A stretch of DNA of 64,000 nt. Origin: Thermoguttaceae bacterium (GTDB taxonomy: Bacteria > Planctomycetota > Planctomycetia > Pirellulales > Thermoguttaceae). The position numbers and the translations under genes are program-made. Shown here piece after piece: positions 8,405 through 17,758 of the stretch (positions are counted from its first letter, which is position 1; the number at the start of each line of letters is the position of its first letter). The notes beneath the pieces are model-generated. The model made no database searches, was not told the origin of the DNA, and saw only the letters and a list, made by a program, of their open reading frames with translations. Where the stretch lies: positions 1 to 64,000 of the forward strand of contig JAFRXD010000015.1 of NCBI GenBank assembly GCA_017441605.1. Direction: 5' to 3'.

Positions 8405-9796
8405 ATGAGCGAACATTGGTGGGACGAATCGCTATCCTACTCCGCTAGAACCGACGTCGGAATGAGGCGGTCCAATAATCAGGACTCTCATTGCGCCGCC
8501 CCCGCCTCTTCGATGCGGATATGGAGCGCTCGAGGACACCTCTTTATCGTCGCGGACGGCATGGGGGCGCACGCGGCGGGAGAAAAGGCGAGTCGCATGG
8601 CGGTCGACACGGTCGAGCAATCGTACCTTAAGAGATTGAGCGAGTCTCCCGCCGACGCTTTGCGATCCTCCATTTTGGAAGCGCACGACGCGATCAAACG
8701 CAAAGGGGACAGCGATCCCTCGTTTCGGGACATGGGAACGACGTGCGACGCGCTGGCGATTTTACCGGGCAAGGCCTACGTCGGGCACGTTGGCGATTCC
8801 AGGGTTTATCGGATACGCGACCGCGCGATCGAGCAGCTTACTTTCGATCACAGTCTCGTGTGGGAAGTGAAATACTTGCCCTCGGTTCGGGACGCCTATC
8901 GCAACGCGGAGAACGTGCCGAAGAACGTCATCACGCGCTCCCTTGGACCGACGGAAAATCTAGAAGTGGACGTCGAGGGCCCGTTCGAGACTCGTCCGGG
9001 CGACGCGTTCCTCATGTGCAGCGACGGACTCTCCGGACAGCTCGACGATTCGGAAATAGGGCAGATCGTTGAGATCTTCAAGCCCGAGGAGGCGACCGAA
9101 TCGCTCATCAATCTCGCGAATTTGAGAGGAGGCCCCGACAACTCCACGGTGATCGTGGCGCGAGTTCTCTCCGATCCTTCTCCCGAGGAAATCGAGCGCG
9201 AGATCAAGAGCAAGTCGAAAAAGTACGAAAAGCGCGAACCGCTAAGCCCAATGGCGATCGTCGCGCTGATCGCCGCGATCGCGCTGCTGGCGCTGGGGGC
9301 GATTTTATGTTGCGCCTCCGGTTCCACCGCCAAACCCGCCGCCCCCACCGAAGCCGCCGAATCGGCGCCCGCCTCCGCGGCTAGATCCAACGATAACGTC
9401 GCGCTTCCCTTGGGAATCGGTTCCCTCGTTCTCGCGGCGGTATGCGGGGGGCTTTTCTGTTTTCTGGGCAGAAGAACCCTATTCGGAGTCGACGCGAAAA
9501 GAGCCGAGGATCTCAATCCGAGAGGGAAAGCGCCGTACGTTCGGGCTTCCGCCGCGCCGACGGCCGAGTTTGGGAACAAGATCGCGTCGATGTGCGACGA
9601 GCTTTGCGTCGCGCTCAAGGACAAGGGCGAGCGATTCGCTCCGGATTGGAAAGGGGTCGACAAGGCGCGCGCTCAAGCGAAGGAGGCGGCGCATCGCGGA
9701 GATTTCGCGGCGGCGACGCGCGCGAATATGAGCGTGATCAATTATATGATGGGCGAGTTGCGAAAGTACGCGGAAAAACAGAAGAAGCAGGGTTGA
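8405..9796 (+). CDS. PP2C-type Ser/Thr protein phosphatase with membrane anchors
   Basis: The 463-residue protein has an N-terminal PP2C (PPM) domain, about residues 10-260. Its metal-binding acidic motifs are present: RTDVGMRRSNNQDS, VADGMGAH, GHVGDSRVY, CSDGLSG and GGPDNSTV. It should therefore be an active Mn/Mg-dependent phosphatase acting on phospho-Ser/Thr, partner to Hanks-type kinases, none of which is in this window. Two membrane segments follow (AIVALIAAIALLALGAILCC and LGIGSLVLAAVCGGLFCFLG), separated by an Ala/Pro linker. A helical cytoplasmic tail ends in KKQ. The membrane part is not typical of the small Stp enzymes and suggests localisation to a membrane complex. Confidence 0.92.
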   Translation: MSEHWWDESLSYSARTDVGMRRSNNQDSHCAAPASSMRIWSARGHLFIVADGMGAHAAGEKASRMAVDTVEQSYLKRLSESPADALRSSILEAHDAIKRKGDSDPSFRDMGTTCDALAILPGKAYVGHVGDSRVYRIRDRAIEQLTFDHSLVWEVKYLPSVRDAYRNAENVPKNVITRSLGPTENLEVDVEGPFETRPGDAFLMCSDGLSGQLDDSEIGQIVEIFKPEEATESLINLANLRGGPDNSTVIVARVLSDPSPEEIEREIKSKSKKYEKREPLSPMAIVALIAAIALLALGAILCCASGSTAKPAAPTEAAESAPASAARSNDNVALPLGIGSLVLAAVCGGLFCFLGRRTLFGVDAKRAEDLNPRGKAPYVRASAAPTAEFGNKIASMCDELCVALKDKGERFAPDWKGVDKARAQAKEAAHRGDFAAATRANMSVINYMMGELRKYAEKQKKQG

Positions 9797-9828
9797 GGGA
9801 GCCGTCGTCGCCGGGAGTCAAAACGCGG

Positions 9829-9856
9829 TTGACGTTTTCGTATTTTTTTTTAAAAT
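9829..9856 (+). promoter_or_regulatory. Promoter upstream of hisF
   Basis: TTGACG at 9829-9834 and TAAAAT at 9851-9856 with a 16-base spacer made mostly of T. It lies about 85 bases before ATG 9941 and could serve the hisF-pilT run. Confidence 0.65.
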
Positions 9857-9940
9857 AACGGGAGCGCGTCGCGCCGGTTTTTCGAGAGGCTCGGGGCGCG
9901 AGAGACAAGACGGCGCCGTTAGCGGAGAGATAGAGCGACA

Positions 9941-10708
9941 ATGTTGGCGAAAAGGGTGATACCCTGTTTGGACGTTTGCGGAGGGCGCGTCGTTAAAGGC
10001 GTGAATTTCCTCAATTTGCAAGACGCCGGCGACCCGGTGGAGGTCGCGAGGCGGTACGAGCGAGAGGGCGCCGACGAGCTCGTCTTTTTGGACATCACCG
10101 CGAGCCACGAGGAGCGCGATATTATCGTGGACGTCGTTCGCCGCACGGCGGACGTCGTTTTTATGCCGCTAACGGTGGGGGGCGGAATCAGAACCGTCGA
10201 CGATTTCCGCAAAATACTCAACGCGGGGGCCGACAAAGCCTCGATTAATTCGTCCGCCGTTAAGACGCCCGACCTGATAGACGCGGCGGCGGCTCGATTT
10301 GGCAGCCAGTGCGTGGTCGTCAATATTGACCCGAAGCGCGTATTGCGCGACGGGAAAGAGTTTTGGGAGGTTTTTATCAACGGGGGTCGGGTACCGACCG
10401 GTTTGGAGGCGGTGGCTTGGGCGAAGGAAGTCGAGTCGAGAGGGGCCGGCGAAATCGTCCTGACGTCGATGGACGGCGACGGCACGAAAAACGGGTACGA
10501 TATTCCGATTTTGAAAGCGGTCGCCGAGGCGGTTCGGATCCCCGTGGTCGCCAGTGGAGGAGCCGGGAAACCGGAGCACTTCGTCGAGGCGATCGTCGAG
10601 GCGGGCGCGTCGGCGGTTTTGGCCGCCAGCGTTTTTCACTACGGCATGTACTCGATCGCCGAGGTCAAAGAGGCGATGCGAGCCGCCGGAGTTCCAGTTA
10701 GAATTTAA
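9941..10708 (+). CDS. hisF: Imidazole glycerol phosphate synthase subunit HisF
   Basis: The 255-residue (beta/alpha)8 barrel is the cyclase half of the HisH-HisF complex. It closes the imidazole ring in histidine synthesis using ammonia delivered by HisH. Catalytic aspartates sit in [17 protein letters not shown] and VVVNIDPKR. Phosphate-binding loops are VGGGIRT and [13 protein letters not shown]. Length is exactly that of the family. hisH is not in the window. It stands at the head of the pilT region but has no evident functional link to it. Confidence 0.97.
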   Translation: MLAKRVIPCLDVCGGRVVKGVNFLNLQDAGDPVEVARRYEREGADELVFLDITASHEERDIIVDVVRRTADVVFMPLTVGGGIRTVDDFRKILNAGADKASINSSAVKTPDLIDAAAARFGSQCVVVNIDPKRVLRDGKEFWEVFINGGRVPTGLEAVAWAKEVESRGAGEIVLTSMDGDGTKNGYDIPILKAVAEAVRIPVVASGGAGKPEHFVEAIVEAGASAVLAASVFHYGMYSIAEVKEAMRAAGVPVRI

Positions 10709-10758
10709 TTTCGCGCGCGGAGTTTTCGCGCGCCGTTTTTGCCATAGGAGATAGCGCA

Positions 10759-11901
10759 TTGTCGTCGTCCGATTTGCCCGATCGTGTATTTAGGAAGAAG
10801 AAGGATCTAGAAATCGATCCTCTTTTTCGCGCTTTGGTCAAATTGTCCGGTTCCGACCTTCACCTGAAGGTCGACCGTCCCCCTTACGTCCGCGTCAAGG
10901 GGGCGTTACGGACGCTGAATCGCGGACCGATCGACGACGAGGAAATGAATCGTCTCATCTTCCCAATGATGGACGAGCGCAACCGGAAGATCTATAACGA
11001 CACGGGCGGGGCGGACTTCGCGCACACGTGCGTCGTGGACGGGGTAACTTGGCGATTCCGCGTGAACGTTTTGACGCAAATGGGGCACGTCGGACTCGTC
11101 GCGCGCCGCATTAACAACTTCATTCCCGAGCTCGAGAAATTGCACATCCCGTCGGTTTTGTACGAGTTGTGCAAATACAGCCAAGGAATGGTCTTGCTCG
11201 CGGGGGTAACGGGCTCTGGAAAATCAACGACGATCGCGTCGATGCTCAACTGGATCAACAAGAACTACAACAAGCATATTCTAACGCTCGAAGACCCGAT
11301 CGAGTTTATGTTCACCGAGGAGAAATGCCTGATTAATCAGCGCGAAATCGGTCAGGACGTAATCGACTTCGAGGTCGGAATGAAGCACGCCGTCCGCGAG
11401 GACCCGGACGTGATGCTCGTGGGCGAGATGCGCGACCGAGAAACGTTCGAGACGGCGATTCACGCGGCGGAAACGGGGCACTTGGTGTTCGGAACGATCC
11501 ACGCGTCCACGGCTCCGTCGACGATCGGGCGTATTCTCGACTTGTTTCCGGCGAACATGCACAAGGCGATTCGGTCCGCGATCGCGATGAATATGAAGGG
11601 GATCGTGGCGCAGAAGTTGTTGCCCTCGATTCTTCCCGGCGTTCAACGCGTTCCGACTTGCGAGATTATGATCGTCAACAACGTTATTCGCAAACTGATC
11701 CTCGAGGGCGAGGACGAGAAACTTGGAGACGCGATTCGCATCCAAGCTCAAGAGGGCATGCAAGACTTTACGATGTCGCTCAAATCGCTCGTCCAAATGA
11801 AGAAGATCGATCGCGCGACGGCGTTCGAGGTCGCGCCGAACATCGAGTCTTTGAAGATGGCCCTTAAGGGCATCGAAGTCAAAGACTCCGCGATGATTTA
11901 G
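10759..11901 (+). CDS. pilT: PilT-type retraction/secretion ATPase
   Basis: The 380-residue cytoplasmic hexameric ATPase starts at TTG 10759, 8 bases after AGGAG (10746-10750). A PAS-like N-domain (about 20-130) precedes the RecA-like domain. Motifs are complete: Walker A GVTGSGKSTT, Asp box LTLEDPIEF, Walker B VMLVGEMRDRET and His box HLVFGTIHASTAPSTIGR. In type IV pili PilT drives pilus retraction. No pilin or PilC gene is visible here. Downstream come a degenerate GspE-like protein and two small membrane proteins on the same strand, so PilT may power that assembly instead. The 380-residue length is usual. Confidence 0.93.
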   Translation: MSSSDLPDRVFRKKKDLEIDPLFRALVKLSGSDLHLKVDRPPYVRVKGALRTLNRGPIDDEEMNRLIFPMMDERNRKIYNDTGGADFAHTCVVDGVTWRFRVNVLTQMGHVGLVARRINNFIPELEKLHIPSVLYELCKYSQGMVLLAGVTGSGKSTTIASMLNWINKNYNKHILTLEDPIEFMFTEEKCLINQREIGQDVIDFEVGMKHAVREDPDVMLVGEMRDRETFETAIHAAETGHLVFGTIHASTAPSTIGRILDLFPANMHKAIRSAIAMNMKGIVAQKLLPSILPGVQRVPTCEIMIVNNVIRKLILEGEDEKLGDAIRIQAQEGMQDFTMSLKSLVQMKKIDRATAFEVAPNIESLKMALKGIEVKDSAMI

Positions 11902-12002
11902 GCGGAACAACGCCGCGTTCATCGAGAGCGGCGCGACCAACGCGTCGCTTTCGATCTCTTTGTTCGCTTTTTATAGGCGCCATCGTTAAAGCGGTTGGAA
12001 AT

Positions 12003-13856
12003 ATGAAGATGAAACACTGGTTGAAGTATTCGCGCCCCCTAGCGCTCGCGACGTTGGCGTCTCTCGCCTTTTTATCTTTAGGCGACTTAGCGCTCGCCGC
12101 CGGTCAATACGATTCCTTGGCAAAAGAGGCGACGGAAAACGGTTGGCGCGGCGATTACGGCATGACCCTCTGCCCTATCAAATTGGCGATACTGCTCGTC
12201 TTCTATCTCGCGTGGGTGGCGACGACCGAATGGGTCAACAACGATTCGGAGCGACTCGGCGATCCCGACCAATCGAAGTGGAACGGAACGGGGCTTATCG
12301 CCTTTATCGTCGCTTTCCTCGCGGCGCTCTTCATACCGATTTTTTGGGCGGGTTTGCCCGTCGTGGCTCTCGCGTGGCTTATTCCCTTGTTCCGGTATAT
12401 CCACGTTCGCAACAAGCCGATGCTCGACGCCGACAAGGTAATGACTCCGAGCCATCTTTCCTTCTGGTTTAGAACGCGCGTCTTGAAGCAGAAGGTCAAG
12501 CCGAAGAAGATGCCCTACCAGACGGGCTCGCCGATCCAGCTCGAGGCGACCGGGCTCAATCTCGACGAAAAGATCAAGATATCTCGCACGGTTCAGTCGC
12601 GCAACCACAACGGCAGTTTCGGTTACAACTTCTTCCGCGAGTTGCTTTATCACGCGCTTCATTCTCGCGCGGCCGAAGTCCTGATCGAATTTGGCGCGGA
12701 GGAGACCAACTTCCAGTATCAAATCGACGGCGTTTTGCATCCGATTACGGACGCGACGCCGAAGCCTTGGACGCGCGAAGAAGCGGATCAAGTCGCTCAA
12801 GCGGCGAAAATCCTAGTCGGGGCGAATCCCGAGGATCGTCGTTCTCGTCAGGGCGGGCTTTTCCGGATTTTGTACGACCGCAATCGCAAGGGCAAGCCTC
12901 TCGCGTGCGACGCGACGATCGAAACGATCGGAGTACCGAGCGGAGAATTGGCGAAGGTCGTCTTCAAATTCAAGACGGCGCCGTTCAAAAACGTCGCCGA
13001 GATTTGCGACGATCCGGCTCGGCAAGACAAGTTGCGATCCGTTATTAACAGCGACAAGGGGCTCGTCGTTCTCAGTTCCGCTCCGCACCAAGGGTTAAAG
13101 ACTCTCACCACCGTTATGTTCAACACCGCCGACCGCTTCACGCGCGACTTCGTCGGGGTCGAGGACGTTCAGAATCCCTACGAGTTTATCGAGAACATAA
13201 CGACGACCACCTACGACTCCGCCAAAGGCGAGACTCCAATGACCGTCCTGCCCGACGTTTACTTCAAGGAGCCGAAGGTCGTCTTAATTCGCGATATGGT
13301 AACGCTCGACGCGTGGAAACTCGCGTGCGAGGAAGTAAAGAACGACCGACTGATCATTTCGACGTTCCGCGCTCCCGACGCCGTTTCGACGATCATTGGA
13401 TTGTTGCAATTCGGGGTCGAACCGAACGAATTGGCCCAAGCGCTGACGGCGGTCGTGTCGCAAAAGCTCGTCCGTAAGCTCTGCAACACGTGCAAGGAAG
13501 ATATAGAGCCCGATCCTCGCGTCGCGCAACAACTTGGACTTGATCCTGAGAAAAAGATCTATCGCAAGCGCGTTCACGAGCCCGTCGAACCGGGGCAACG
13601 AGACTACTATATTCCCTGCGACGACTGCCGCGACATCGGCTACTTCGGTCGCGTCGCCGTGTTCGACACGCTTGAAATCAACGACGATATGCGGGGGGTT
13701 ATCGCGGCGAACGCGGATCTCGCGAAAAAAGATCAAGCGCTCCGTCAGCTCGCGTTCAAGAGCGGTCAGCGGGGGTTCCTCGAGGACGGGGCTCGACTCG
13801 TTCAAAACGGGGTAACCGACTACAACGAGCTCGTTCGTTGCCTAACGAGCAAATAA
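12003..13856 (+). CDS. Membrane-anchored GspE/PilB-like protein with degenerate ATPase motifs
   Basis: The 617-residue product begins with a signal-like helix (LALATLASLAFLSLGDLALA) and two or three further membrane segments (about residues 55-140). A GspE/PilB-like domain follows. The N-terminal substrate domain is recognisable (FRELLYHALHSRAAEVLIEF), as is the late tetracysteine zinc site, CNTC and later CDDC. The Walker A position reads SAPHQGLKT instead of GPTGSGKT. Walker B reads VVLIRDMV, with Ile where the catalytic Glu of GE(I/M)RD belongs. ATP hydrolysis is therefore unlikely. It lies about 100 bases after pilT, so a structural or regulatory partner of the active ATPase is a reasonable inference. 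Confidence 0.85.
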   Translation: MKMKHWLKYSRPLALATLASLAFLSLGDLALAAGQYDSLAKEATENGWRGDYGMTLCPIKLAILLVFYLAWVATTEWVNNDSERLGDPDQSKWNGTGLIAFIVAFLAALFIPIFWAGLPVVALAWLIPLFRYIHVRNKPMLDADKVMTPSHLSFWFRTRVLKQKVKPKKMPYQTGSPIQLEATGLNLDEKIKISRTVQSRNHNGSFGYNFFRELLYHALHSRAAEVLIEFGAEETNFQYQIDGVLHPITDATPKPWTREEADQVAQAAKILVGANPEDRRSRQGGLFRILYDRNRKGKPLACDATIETIGVPSGELAKVVFKFKTAPFKNVAEICDDPARQDKLRSVINSDKGLVVLSSAPHQGLKTLTTVMFNTADRFTRDFVGVEDVQNPYEFIENITTTTYDSAKGETPMTVLPDVYFKEPKVVLIRDMVTLDAWKLACEEVKNDRLIISTFRAPDAVSTIIGLLQFGVEPNELAQALTAVVSQKLVRKLCNTCKEDIEPDPRVAQQLGLDPEKKIYRKRVHEPVEPGQRDYYIPCDDCRDIGYFGRVAVFDTLEINDDMRGVIAANADLAKKDQALRQLAFKSGQRGFLEDGARLVQNGVTDYNELVRCLTSK

Positions 13857-13905
13857 TTCGGCGCGTTCGCCTTAGAAAATAAATATTTAGCGCATAGGTG
13901 ATGCA

Positions 13906-14499
13906 ATGGGTATGGTGTATTGGGTTTTAACCGCGCTGATGGCGGTCGGGGCGCTCGCGTTCTGGCACAAAATGAAGTTGTGGAGCGTCGTAATCGTCGG
14001 TTTCAACGTCTTGTTCGCGTCTCTTTTCTCGATCGGGTTGTTCGAGATGGTCGCGAATCTATTGGACGGATTTTTGTCCGTAACGATGTTCTACAACGAC
14101 CTCATCGCGTTCTTCGTTATTTTTGTTTTTGTCTTGGCGCTCTTGATGGTCATAACGAGCAAGATTTCTAAGATCGACTTGTTTTTCCAGCCAAACACCG
14201 ACAAAATCGGGAAGTGGATTTGCGTTTTGCTCGTGGTCGTCGGATTTGCCGGCGTCCCGACGTTCGTTTTCTACGAAATCATGCCGGAGAAGCCGAAGAA
14301 CGACGCCAAAGTTCCCACGATGGCGACGATCGACCTAATGTCCAAGGGTTCCCTTTCTCCGCTTGTCGGGGGCGCCCAATGGGACACGAGCAAGTTCGTT
14401 CAAGAGCAGAAGAAACGAGACGCGGCCGTTTACACGCAGACGGTCGACCAAGGCATGTCCGGTTGGAAATTCGACGGGGATTCCCCGAACGCCAAGTAG
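13906..14499 (+). CDS. Membrane protein of unknown function in the pilT cluster, 197 aa
   Basis: Four hydrophobic segments are visible (about residues 2-18, 22-45, 60-85 and 103-125, for example WICVLLVVVGFAGVPTFVFY). A soluble C-terminal tail follows that ends KFDGDSPNAK. An AGGTG just before ATG 13906 is a weak ribosome site. The gap to the preceding gene is 49 bases, so it is likely co-transcribed with the degenerate ATPase. I recognise no family. It could be the membrane platform of the same assembly, but nothing in the sequence proves it. Confidence 0.8.
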   Translation: MGMVYWVLTALMAVGALAFWHKMKLWSVVIVGFNVLFASLFSIGLFEMVANLLDGFLSVTMFYNDLIAFFVIFVFVLALLMVITSKISKIDLFFQPNTDKIGKWICVLLVVVGFAGVPTFVFYEIMPEKPKNDAKVPTMATIDLMSKGSLSPLVGGAQWDTSKFVQEQKKRDAAVYTQTVDQGMSGWKFDGDSPNAK

Positions 14500-14574
14500 C
14501 GAGAGCTTCGTTTGGCGCGACTCGAACGATAGATAGAACACGATTAACGCAATAGGCGAAAGCGACGGCGCGAT

Positions 14575-15414
14575 ATGGCTAATAAAACTTTGGAAAAAAC
14601 GAGCGGCTCGATTTTCGACGCCCCCGCCTTTCAAACGACGCAAAGCAACGACGTCATCGAGTCCAAAGGGATTACGGTTTGGGCGGTGGCGGCGCTAGTC
14701 GTGGCGGCGCTCTCGCTTTTGGCGTTCGTTCATCTCGCGTTTCTCGCGCTTTCGGTAATCGCGATTCTTTTCTCGCTCGTCGCGTTCCTAACGATTTGGA
14801 AGGGGGGCGGGGAGGTCGCCGGAAAGCGGCTTGCGATCGTCGCGCTCGCGCTGGCGACACTGACCGCGATCGGCGGGCCGGTTCGCCGGGTCGTTTATCG
14901 AATCGCGTTCGAGCGCCAAGCGGCGGAATTTTGCGAGGTCTGGTTCGACGCGGCGAAGCGAGGGGACGTCTGCCAAATACGTCAAATGACGCAACCCCAC
15001 TGGCGTCGCGCCACGATCGCGACGCACAAAGACGAGGTCGATTACTTCGTTCGCGACAAAATGGGGGACGAAGAGCCCCACTATAAGACGCACGCGTTCC
15101 TCGCGAACTCGACGCTGCTCACGCTCGCGAAATTGGGGGATCGAGCGAAGCATTCTTTCTATTGCGCCCCCTCCACTTGGCTCACGTCCAGCATCGAGAC
15201 GACGGAGCGGATTTACGCGGTAACGGTCGAACCGGATCCGGCAAAGCCGGACGATAAAAAACAAACGTTCTTCTTGAGCATCGTTTGCACTCGCGATTAT
15301 GGGAAGACCGAAGAGGGAGAGCGCCTCGTCGGCTGGAAGACGAACGACGCGGATCTCGAGCCGCTGAAGCTGGACAAGACCGGGGCTCCGATTTACCGCC
15401 AAGAGGATATGTGA
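14575..15414 (+). CDS. Membrane protein of unknown function in the pilT cluster, 279 aa
   Basis: A 30-residue polar N-terminus leads into two closely spaced membrane segments with Ala/Leu/Val runs (AVAALVVAALSLLAFVHLAF and LALSVIAILFSLVAFLTIW). A third hydrophobic stretch (AIVALALATLTAI) follows, then a soluble alpha/beta domain of about 170 residues rich in charged residues. The two-helix head resembles DUF4190-type anchors. The soluble part (FCEVWFDAAKRGDVCQIRQM) looks like a small ligand-binding or stability domain. It ends the pilT-linked run. dinG starts 40 bases later. Confidence 0.8.
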   Translation: MANKTLEKTSGSIFDAPAFQTTQSNDVIESKGITVWAVAALVVAALSLLAFVHLAFLALSVIAILFSLVAFLTIWKGGGEVAGKRLAIVALALATLTAIGGPVRRVVYRIAFERQAAEFCEVWFDAAKRGDVCQIRQMTQPHWRRATIATHKDEVDYFVRDKMGDEEPHYKTHAFLANSTLLTLAKLGDRAKHSFYCAPSTWLTSSIETTERIYAVTVEPDPAKPDDKKQTFFLSIVCTRDYGKTEEGERLVGWKTNDADLEPLKLDKTGAPIYRQEDM

Positions 15415-15454
15415 CGGGTCGCCTTTCAAGGCGCGACGACCCGGCGAGCGCTCA

Positions 15455-17710
15455 ATGTTCTCTTTTCGCGACGTATTGGAATCGGACGGCTTAATAGCGC
15501 GCCGTCGCCCGGGTTACGAGCGCCGCGCGGCGCAGTTGGCGATGGCGGCGGAAGTCGAGTCCGCGATTCGCGATCGTCGCTCGCTCGTGGTCGAGGCCGG
15601 GACGGGCGTCGGCAAGAGCTTCGCGTATCTCGTTCCGGCGATTCTTTACGCGGTCGAAGACCAGGTTCGCGCCTATTCCCGAGATCGGGAAGGCGTTCGC
15701 GAGGCTCCGGACGACGCGAGCGCCGATTCGGAGCGCGAGCCGATTTCGAGATCTCTTTCTTCGCTTTTTGAAAACGACGAGGGCTCTCCGTTCGAATTGC
15801 GTCGCGTCGTCGTTTCGACCCACACGATCGGTTTGCAGGAACAACTTTTCGAGAAGGACGTTCCCGCGCTCCAAACGATTCTTCCGTTCGAATTTACCGC
15901 CGCGATCGCCAAAGGGCGCGCCAATTACGTTTGTCTTCGTCGCTTTAAGCGAGCGAAAAAGAGCGCCGCGGTCGGATCGCTGTTCGTCGACGAGCTTCAA
16001 AAAGAGTTCAAAACACTCGAAAAGTGGTTGGGAAACTCGGTCGACGGCTCTCGTTCCGACGCTCCTTTCGTTCCGAATCGCGACTTGTGGGAAGAGATCT
16101 GCTGCGAGCCTGGCAATTGCCTCGGGCGCAAGTGCAAATATTACGACGACTGCTTTTACTATCGCGCGCGAAGGCGCTTGGACAACGCGCAAGTCGTGAT
16201 CGTCAATCACGCGCTGCTCTTTAGCGACGTGGCGCTACGGCGGGAGGGAGGCTCGGTTCTTCCGAACTACGACGTTCTCATATTCGACGAGGCGCACACG
16301 ATGGAGCAGGTCGCCGCCGAGCACATCGGATTCGAGATCGGGTTTTCCGGGGTCGATCGCGTTCTGTCCCGCTTTTACAACGAACGGTCCGGCAAGGGGT
16401 TATTGCTCGACGAATACGAGAGCGCCAAACGCGACCCCCTTTTGTTAAACGCGCTGACGGCCGCTCTCGAGTTGGTGGGCGACTGCAAGGAGCGCGCGCG
16501 GGAGTTTTTCGGGGATTTGCTCGACTGGAAAAACGCGCGTCCCAACTCGAACGGGCGCGTTCTCGACGCCGATATTGCCAAAAACGGTCTAAGCGAAGGA
16601 CTTGGCGCGCTCGCGGCGCAGTTGCGCCGCGTTTCCGACCTTATGGAGGACGAGGGTCGACAGAAAGAGTTGCAAGCGGCGAAAGGGAGGGTCGAGGACA
16701 TAGCGGTTTCCGTCGAAGACTGGCTTGGACAGCGTTGCGACGGTTTCGCTTATTGGCTCGAATCGTCGACGAGTCGCGCCGGCGCGCCGCGGGTCTCGAT
16801 GTGTTGCGCCCCGATCGACGTCGCTCCGATTTTGCGCGCGCATCTCTTCAACGTCGTTCCGACGGTGGTCGCCGCGAGCGCGACTCTGACCGTTTCCGCG
16901 CGCGGGAGCGCCAAATCGGTCTCCGTCGACGACGATTCCGTCGAGGCGACCGCGAGGGAACCGGACGACGAAACGGAGGAGACGCGGCGAGCGTTCGCGT
17001 TTTTCCGCGGGCGAGTCGGTCTGACCGGGGCTCGCGCTCGCGCGCTCGGCAGTCCGTTTAATTATCGGGAGCAGATGACGCTGGTTCTCGCGAAAGGTTT
17101 GGAACTAGCGGAATCGGAGGGTCGACGGCGCGGGCTGTCGAAAGAGTCGCTCAAAGAGTTGAACGAGCGGCGCTTTCTCGAGGCGTTAAAGGAGTACGTC
17201 GAGGAGACGAACGGCGGGGTTTTCGCGCTCTTTACCAACGCCGCGCAAATGAAAAGAACGACCGAGGCGCTAAGCGCGTGGTTTGGGGAGAAAAACTATC
17301 CCTTTTTCTCCCAGTCGGAAGGGACTCCGCGCCAAAAGATGGTTCGTATGTTCAAGGAGAGCTCCAATTCCGTTTTGTTCGGAGTCGATAGTTTTTGGCA
17401 GGGCGTCGACGTGCCCGGAAACGCGTTGAGAAACGTGATTATCGTCAAATTACCCTTTCCCTCCCCGGGGCAACCGCTCGTGGAGGCGCGAGAGGAGCGA
17501 ATAAAGGAGCTCGGCGGCAACCCGTTTCTCGACTACGCGCTTCCGACGGCGGCGCTGAAATTCAAGCAGGGAGCGGGCCGTCTCATACGGACCGCGACGG
17601 ACGTCGGTCAAGTGGTGGTTCTCGACGAGCGAATCCACCAGAAATCGTACGGCCGCGATTTTTTGCGGTCGCTTCCCGATTGCAAATTGCGGGTCGATCA
17701 GTTCGAGTAA
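15455..17710 (+). CDS. dinG: DinG-family Fe-S DNA helicase
   Basis: The 751-residue superfamily 2, XPD-like 5'-3' helicase acts on structured or damaged DNA and R-loops. It contains Walker A EAGTGVGKSFAYLVP (about 45-60) and a four-cysteine cluster-binding region, ICCEPGNCLGRKCKYYDDC (about 210-230). Walker B is FDEAHTMEQ, and the C-terminal helicase motifs are FGVDSFWQGVDVPG and QGAGRLIRTATDVG. No exonuclease domain is fused. The length fits the family, with an acidic, Ser-rich insertion near residues 70-110 and another near 480-510. It sits between the pilT cluster and miaB on the same strand. Confidence 0.93.
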   Translation: MFSFRDVLESDGLIARRRPGYERRAAQLAMAAEVESAIRDRRSLVVEAGTGVGKSFAYLVPAILYAVEDQVRAYSRDREGVREAPDDASADSEREPISRSLSSLFENDEGSPFELRRVVVSTHTIGLQEQLFEKDVPALQTILPFEFTAAIAKGRANYVCLRRFKRAKKSAAVGSLFVDELQKEFKTLEKWLGNSVDGSRSDAPFVPNRDLWEEICCEPGNCLGRKCKYYDDCFYYRARRRLDNAQVVIVNHALLFSDVALRREGGSVLPNYDVLIFDEAHTMEQVAAEHIGFEIGFSGVDRVLSRFYNERSGKGLLLDEYESAKRDPLLLNALTAALELVGDCKERAREFFGDLLDWKNARPNSNGRVLDADIAKNGLSEGLGALAAQLRRVSDLMEDEGRQKELQAAKGRVEDIAVSVEDWLGQRCDGFAYWLESSTSRAGAPRVSMCCAPIDVAPILRAHLFNVVPTVVAASATLTVSARGSAKSVSVDDDSVEATAREPDDETEETRRAFAFFRGRVGLTGARARALGSPFNYREQMTLVLAKGLELAESEGRRRGLSKESLKELNERRFLEALKEYVEETNGGVFALFTNAAQMKRTTEALSAWFGEKNYPFFSQSEGTPRQKMVRMFKESSNSVLFGVDSFWQGVDVPGNALRNVIIVKLPFPSPGQPLVEAREERIKELGGNPFLDYALPTAALKFKQGAGRLIRTATDVGQVVVLDERIHQKSYGRDFLRSLPDCKLRVDQFE

Positions 17711-17758
17711 AGTTAATATTTTCTAGGTTTGAGTCCAACGCCAAGACGAGACAGCGCG

